Assembly: GCA_937872715.1 (NCBI GenBank)
Contig: CALMTJ010000355.1
Span: 542-10,642, forward strand
Direction: 5' to 3'
Length of the DNA: 10,101 bases
Source of the DNA: an uncultured Methylobacteriaceae bacterium
GTDB lineage: Bacteria > Pseudomonadota > Alphaproteobacteria > Rhizobiales > Beijerinckiaceae
Below the pieces are notes generated by a model. It saw nothing but the letters and a program-made list of their open reading frames with translations, made no database searches and had not been told where the DNA came from. This document shows, piece by piece, positions 7,505 to 10,101 of this stretch (its first letter is position 1; every line of letters begins with the position of its first letter). Made by a program: the position numbers and the translations under genes.

Positions 7505-7541
7505 GGCCGGCAGGAACGCACCGGCTTAGACGGGAGGGATC

Positions 7542-7558
7542 GAGCAACCGGCGTGCCA
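7542..7558 (-). promoter_or_regulatory. Sigma-54 (RpoN) -24/-12 promoter of flgE-flgK-flgL
   Basis: Minus strand reads TGGCACG, four bases (CCGG), then TTGCTC. This matches the RpoN consensus TGGCACG-N4-TTGCW at every invariant position, and the preceding base is C as in YTGGCACG. With the -24 G near 7556 and the -12 C at 7544, transcription would start near 7532, leaving a leader of about 41 bases with a good ribosome site. RpoN with an enhancer-binding protein such as FlbD drives hook and late flagellar genes in several alphaproteobacteria. No clear FlbD site was recognised, so the activator is not assigned. Confidence 0.85.
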
Positions 7559-7560
7559 GG

Positions 7561-7600
7561 GCTAAATACCTGATCTAAAACGAATTATAGCCTTGTTAAC
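7561..7600 (-). promoter_or_regulatory. AT-rich upstream region with partial IHF-like site
   Basis: About 27 of 40 bases are A/T, a sharp dip in an otherwise very GC-rich window. The stretch sits directly upstream of the -24 element. Minus-strand bases 7575-7563 read GATCAGGTATTTA, matching 7 of 9 fixed positions of the IHF consensus WATCAANNNNTTR. IHF commonly bends DNA between sigma-54 promoters and their enhancers. The location is right but the match is imperfect. Confidence 0.35.
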
Positions 7601-7639
7601 CGGCAGGGACGCCCCGGAAGGGTGGCCGAGAAGCGTCCA

Positions 7640-7658
7640 CCCGGCAGATCCTGCCGGG
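7640..7658 (-). terminator. Hairpin just after the ycjF-like gene, possible terminator
   Basis: Perfect 8-base arms (CCCGGCAG and its complement) surround a 3-base loop, beginning 2 bases beyond the ycjF-like stop. There is no U-run on the minus strand after it, so intrinsic termination is uncertain. It lies between the ycjF-like gene and the flgE promoter and could insulate the flagellar operon from read-through. Confidence 0.45.
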
Positions 7659-7660
7659 CG

Positions 7661-8650
7661 TCAGGCCGGCGGTGGCCCGTCCGGCGCCCGCGACAGCAGC
7701 TCTCCCGCGACGTCGCCGATGCGCGGCACGGGCTCGCGGATGAAGGGAAGCGGCCGGCACACTTCGATCGCCGACAGGCCGAACCGTGCCGTCATCAGCC
7801 CGTTCAGCACGCCTTCGCCGAGCTTCGCCGAGATGCGGGCCGCGATGCCGAGGCCGAGCACCTGCTGCAGGAGGCTGTCTCCGACCGCCACGCCGCCCGT
7901 GACCGCCAGGTGGTTGAAGGCGGCGCGCGCCAGCCTGAGCCCGCCGACGAAGCCCGGCCGGCCGCCATAGATGGCGGCCACGCGACGCAGCAGCCGGGCT
8001 GCCGCGAAGACCACGAAGGCCACGTCGACGATCGCCCGCGGCGACAGGGCGGTCACGACCGAGACCTGTTTCGCGGCCGCCGCGACCGCCCGCTTCGCAT
8101 CCGCGTCGCGCGGCGACAGGAGGGAGCGCTCCGCGATCGCGAGACGGTCTTCGGCGTCGAGGATATCGTCCGCGACATCCGCGACGCGGGGACCGGGCCC
8201 GAGCGGCCCGGAATGGGAGGCGGCGAGCTCCTGCGCGATGCGGTGGGCGGCGGCGGCGTCCCGGACCGCCAGGGCCTCCGTCGCCTCCCCCCGGAGGCGC
8301 TCCCCCCGGCGCTCCCGCCAGACGCCCCGCACCTCCCGGGCCACGATCGCGAGGAGCGACACGAGCGCGAGCGCGCCGAGCGTCAGGGCGGCCCATCCGA
8401 GCCAGGGCGCGGCGGCGAAGAGATCCGCCACGAGGCGCTCGAAGGCGAGCCCGATCCCGAGGCTCGCGAGGCCGCCGAGCGCGGACAGGAAAAGCCCGGA
8501 CCACGGGGCGCCCCGCCGCCGCTTCGGCAGCACAGGCACGCCGTCCGCCGCCTCGATCGCACCCGCCGGCTCCTCGATAACCAGAGAAGCCTGCCCGGCC
8601 GGGCCGGAATCGAGCCTGAAGGCGCGGGGTCGGGACATCATGGCCGACAT
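7661..8650 (-). CDS. YcjF-like inner-membrane protein (DUF697 / TIGR01620)
   Basis: 329 aa. The N-terminal 50 residues are polar, with a basic KRRR at 43-46. Two predicted membrane helices follow: about 52-70 (FLSALGGLASLGIGLAF) and 84-104 (LGWAALTLGALALVSLLAIVA). A charged, probably helical region (105-190) comes next. The C-terminal DUF697 part (about 195-305) contains VSVVTALSPRAIVDVAFVVFAA, GGLRLARAAFNHLAVTGG and the family ending GLSAIEVCRPLPF (291-303). YcjF partners the YcjX GTPase near the psp envelope-stress operon of enterobacteria; its biochemical role is not settled. The ATG at 8650 is the most upstream possible start because a TAG lies two codons before it. GGAGGG sits 15 bases upstream, rather far, so ATGs at 8641 or 8638 are not excluded. 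Its usual YcjX partner is encoded 758 bases upstream, with a + strand gene between. Confidence 0.85.
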   Translation of the reverse strand: MSAMMSRPRAFRLDSGPAGQASLVIEEPAGAIEAADGVPVLPKRRRGAPWSGLFLSALGGLASLGIGLAFERLVADLFAAAPWLGWAALTLGALALVSLLAIVAREVRGVWRERRGERLRGEATEALAVRDAAAAHRIAQELAASHSGPLGPGPRVADVADDILDAEDRLAIAERSLLSPRDADAKRAVAAAAKQVSVVTALSPRAIVDVAFVVFAAARLLRRVAAIYGGRPGFVGGLRLARAAFNHLAVTGGVAVGDSLLQQVLGLGIAARISAKLGEGVLNGLMTARFGLSAIEVCRPLPFIREPVPRIGDVAGELLSRAPDGPPPA

Positions 8651-8761
8651 GATCTAGGCGAGCGGCCCTCCGGTCTCAACCGGCCGCACCCCGGCCCGCT
8701 CGCGCCGACGGCAGCCGCCTTGTGCGGTGTCGGAGGATCGGCAATGGGGATCGGCGCGATA

Positions 8762-8799
8762 GCTCGTCGACGAGACACCGCGACCGCGAGGCTCGTCGA
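8762..8799. repeat. Short palindrome and direct repeat in a divergent promoter region
   Basis: GCTCGTCGA occurs at 8762-8770 and again at 8791-8799, 29 bases apart. The first copy lies in a perfect 12-base palindrome, CTCGTCGACGAG (8763-8774). They sit in the 180-base gap between the divergent ycjF-like and DUF1003 genes, where regulator sites would be expected. The gap shows no other clear promoter. Chance is possible given the base composition. Confidence 0.3.
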
Positions 8800-8830
8800 A
8801 CCGGCTCGCCGGCGCATGGTAAGGTGTCCG

Positions 8831-9379
8831 ATGACTCTCAGCCCGACGGTACCGCCGCCACAGCCGACCGGACTCGCGCCGGCGCTCGCGCGCAATATCC
8901 GTGCGCTGAGCGACCGGAGATCGGCCGAGAAGAGGTCGGCCGGGCTGCAGGAGCGCACCGCCGAACTCGTCACGCGCTTCGCGGGCAGCATCGCCTTCGT
9001 CTACATCCATGCGATCGCGTTCGGCGTCTGGGTCGCCGTGAATACCGGGCTCGTGACGTTTCTCCCGAAATGGGATGAGTCCTTTGTCGTCCTCGGCACC
9101 TTGGCGTCCGTCGAGGCGATCTTCCTGTCGACGTTCGTGCTGATCAGCCAGAACCGGATGGCGGCAGCGGCCGACAAGCGGGCCGATCTCGACCTTCAGA
9201 TCAGCCTGTTGTCCGAGCATGAGGTGACCCGGCTCGTCACGCTTGTCTCGGCGATCGCGGCCAAGATGGACATTCACACGGATGCGGACGCCGAGATCGA
9301 CGAGCTGAAACAGGACGTGGCTCCCGAGGCCGTGCTGGACGAGATCGAGGCAGAGGAGAAGGCCTCCGAGGCCAGATAA
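8831..9379 (+). CDS. DUF1003 family membrane protein
   Basis: 182 aa. DUF1003 marks are a first membrane helix FAGSIAFVYIHAIAFGVWVAVN (50-71), the short FLPKWDESF loop (77-85), and a second helix VLGTLASVEAIFLSTFVLISQNRM (87-110) with the characteristic EA...FVLISQNR. The tail (111-182) is charged and likely helical or coiled, Glu-rich at the end. Cytoplasmic N and C termini are likely for a two-helix protein. Molecular function of the family is unknown. The start at 8831 has AAGG 6 bases upstream; an in-frame ATG at 8816 would add MVRCP. The open frame extends far upstream only because it runs antisense through the ycjF-like gene. It lies on the opposite strand between the ycjX-like and ycjF-like genes, divergent from the latter and convergent with the former. 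Confidence 0.85.
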   Translation: MTLSPTVPPPQPTGLAPALARNIRALSDRRSAEKRSAGLQERTAELVTRFAGSIAFVYIHAIAFGVWVAVNTGLVTFLPKWDESFVVLGTLASVEAIFLSTFVLISQNRMAAAADKRADLDLQISLLSEHEVTRLVTLVSAIAAKMDIHTDADAEIDELKQDVAPEAVLDEIEAEEKASEAR

Positions 9380-9381
9380 GG

Positions 9382-9394
9382 CCGGCCAGGCCGG
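9382..9394. terminator. Short GC hairpin between convergent genes
   Basis: CCGGCC, one base, then GGCCGG, giving about a 5-base stem once a minimal loop is allowed. It starts 2 bases after the DUF1003 stop and 14 bases past the ycjX-like stop on the other strand, so it could act in both directions. There is no T-run on either side. Confidence 0.3.
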
Positions 9395-9407
9395 ATGCCG
9401 GAACCCG

Positions 9408-10101
9408 CTATGCAAGCCGGTCCCCGAGCAGGAATTCGAGCGCGCGGTCGAGCCTGATCTGCGGCAGGGCGGCATGACGGCCGGCCGGGTCGGGGGCGAG
9501 GCGAGGCGGCCGGAAGCGCGGGAAGCGGAGCGATCCGGGCTCCACCGCGTCGGCGAAGACGTCCTTCGGGTCCGCCGGCAGTTCGCCGGGATAGATCGCC
9601 GCCTCGGTCTCGCCGTCGAACACCTCGTCGCCGACCCGCTCGCCGGCCTCCGGCACGCCCGCCACGGCCTTCAGCGTCTCCGGCCCGTCCCGGACGGAGG
9701 CTTCGCGGGTCGCCCGCACGGAGGCCAGCGCCACCGTCCCGACCCGCGCGCCGGCGGCCTCCGTCCGGCGCACGGCCCGGGCGACGAGGTGGCGCAGCAG
9801 CCGTTCCAGCCGGTCGTGGCTCGTGTGGTGGACGTGGTCCGCCTTCGTGGCGGCGAAGAGGACGCGGTCGGCCCGGGGCGCGAACAGCCGCGACAGGAGC
9901 GAGTTCCGGCCCGCATTGAAGGCGAGGAGCACCCGGTCGAGCGCCCCTTCGAGCTCGCCGAGCGCGGCCGGGCCGGCATCGACGGCCGCCAGCACGTCGA
10001 CCAGCACGATCTGGCGGTCGATCCGCTGGAAATGCTCGCGGAAGAACGGGCCGACGACGCGCGACTTGTAGGATTCGAAGCGCCGCGCCATCAGCCCGGC
10101 C
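9408..10101 (-). CDS. YcjX-like P-loop GTPase (DUF463), C-terminal part only
   Basis: About 231 codons are visible, and the frame is open through the right edge (codons for A-G-L precede the first Met at 10091), so the 5' half is missing. The family is roughly 450-490 aa. Visible family segments are MARRFESYKSRVVGPFFREHFQRIDRQIVLVDVL, LEGALDRVLLAFNAGRNSLLSRLFAPRADRVLFAATKADHVHH, and PPDFW-region equivalents near PRFRPPRL. TKAD in FAATKADHVH is the NKxD-type guanine-specificity motif; the P-loop and switch regions lie outside the window. YcjX proteins are P-loop GTPase-fold proteins linked to YcjF and, in enterobacteria, to the psp stress locus. The Met at 10091 should not be taken as the start, since conserved sequence begins at the edge. 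Confidence 0.85.
   Translation of the reverse strand, partial: AGLMARRFESYKSRVVGPFFREHFQRIDRQIVLVDVLAAVDAGPAALGELEGALDRVLLAFNAGRNSLLSRLFAPRADRVLFAATKADHVHHTSHDRLERLLRHLVARAVRRTEAAGARVGTVALASVRATREASVRDGPETLKAVAGVPEAGERVGDEVFDGETEAAIYPGELPADPKDVFADAVEPGSLRFPRFRPPRLAPDPAGRHAALPQIRLDRALEFLLGDRLA

Noticed and set aside
4651..7521. 956-codon minus-strand open frame across flgK and flgE
   Set aside because: It lies in a different frame from both hook genes and its translation is Arg/Gly/Pro/His-rich noise typical of frame shadows in GC-rich DNA. The true frames encode full hook proteins.
6387..7529. 380-codon plus-strand frame antisense to flgE
   Set aside because: Low-complexity Arg/Gly/Ala/Val translation, no recognisable domain, entirely opposite a well-conserved gene.
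8654..9475. 273-codon minus-strand frame opposite DUF1003
   Set aside because: The plus strand has a well-formed two-helix DUF1003 protein; the antisense frame is rich in Arg/Gly/Asp without any motif.

Overview
The window reads as a chromosomal segment of a high-GC alphaproteobacterium. The best guess is a Methylobacterium/Methylorubrum-like member of the Hyphomicrobiales. This rests on the strong G/C bias at third codon positions, alphaproteobacterial-type flagellar hook genes, Uma2 (DUF820) paralogs, an HlyU-family small protein and a YcjX/YcjF pair. It is inference from protein flavour, not a database match.

Left third (1-2770, all genes on +): a small HExxH metallopeptidase-like protein, two tandem Uma2-family proteins about 45% identical to each other, and a short HlyU-family protein. 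Two diverged copies of a ~105-bp palindrome-ended repeat lie here in opposite orientations (1-106 and 1646-1752). They bracket the metallopeptidase-like gene and the first Uma2 gene. This is the accessory-looking part of the window.

Centre (2761-7660, all on -): a compact flagellar hook operon, flgE-flgK-flgL, transcribed right to left. It encodes the hook subunit followed by the two hook-filament junction proteins. flgK follows flgE after 27 bp, and flgL starts inside the flgK stop (ATGA overlap). In front of flgE is a near-perfect sigma-54 (-24/-12) promoter at 7542-7558, next to an AT-rich patch with a partial IHF-like site. Sigma-54 control therefore probably sets late/middle-class timing for hook assembly. 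flgL ends by overlapping the end of the convergent hlyU-family gene by 10 bp.

Right third (7661-10101): a YcjF-like (DUF697/TIGR01620) membrane protein gene on - and the 3' part of a YcjX-like (DUF463) P-loop GTPase gene on -, which runs off the right edge. They are separated by a DUF1003 membrane protein gene on +. In enterobacteria ycjX and ycjF are adjacent; here an oppositely oriented gene sits between them.

No tRNA, rRNA, CRISPR array, insertion sequence or transposase was seen. No gene-free stretch exceeds 300 bases. The longest, 1-293, holds one copy of the repeat and a possible promoter.
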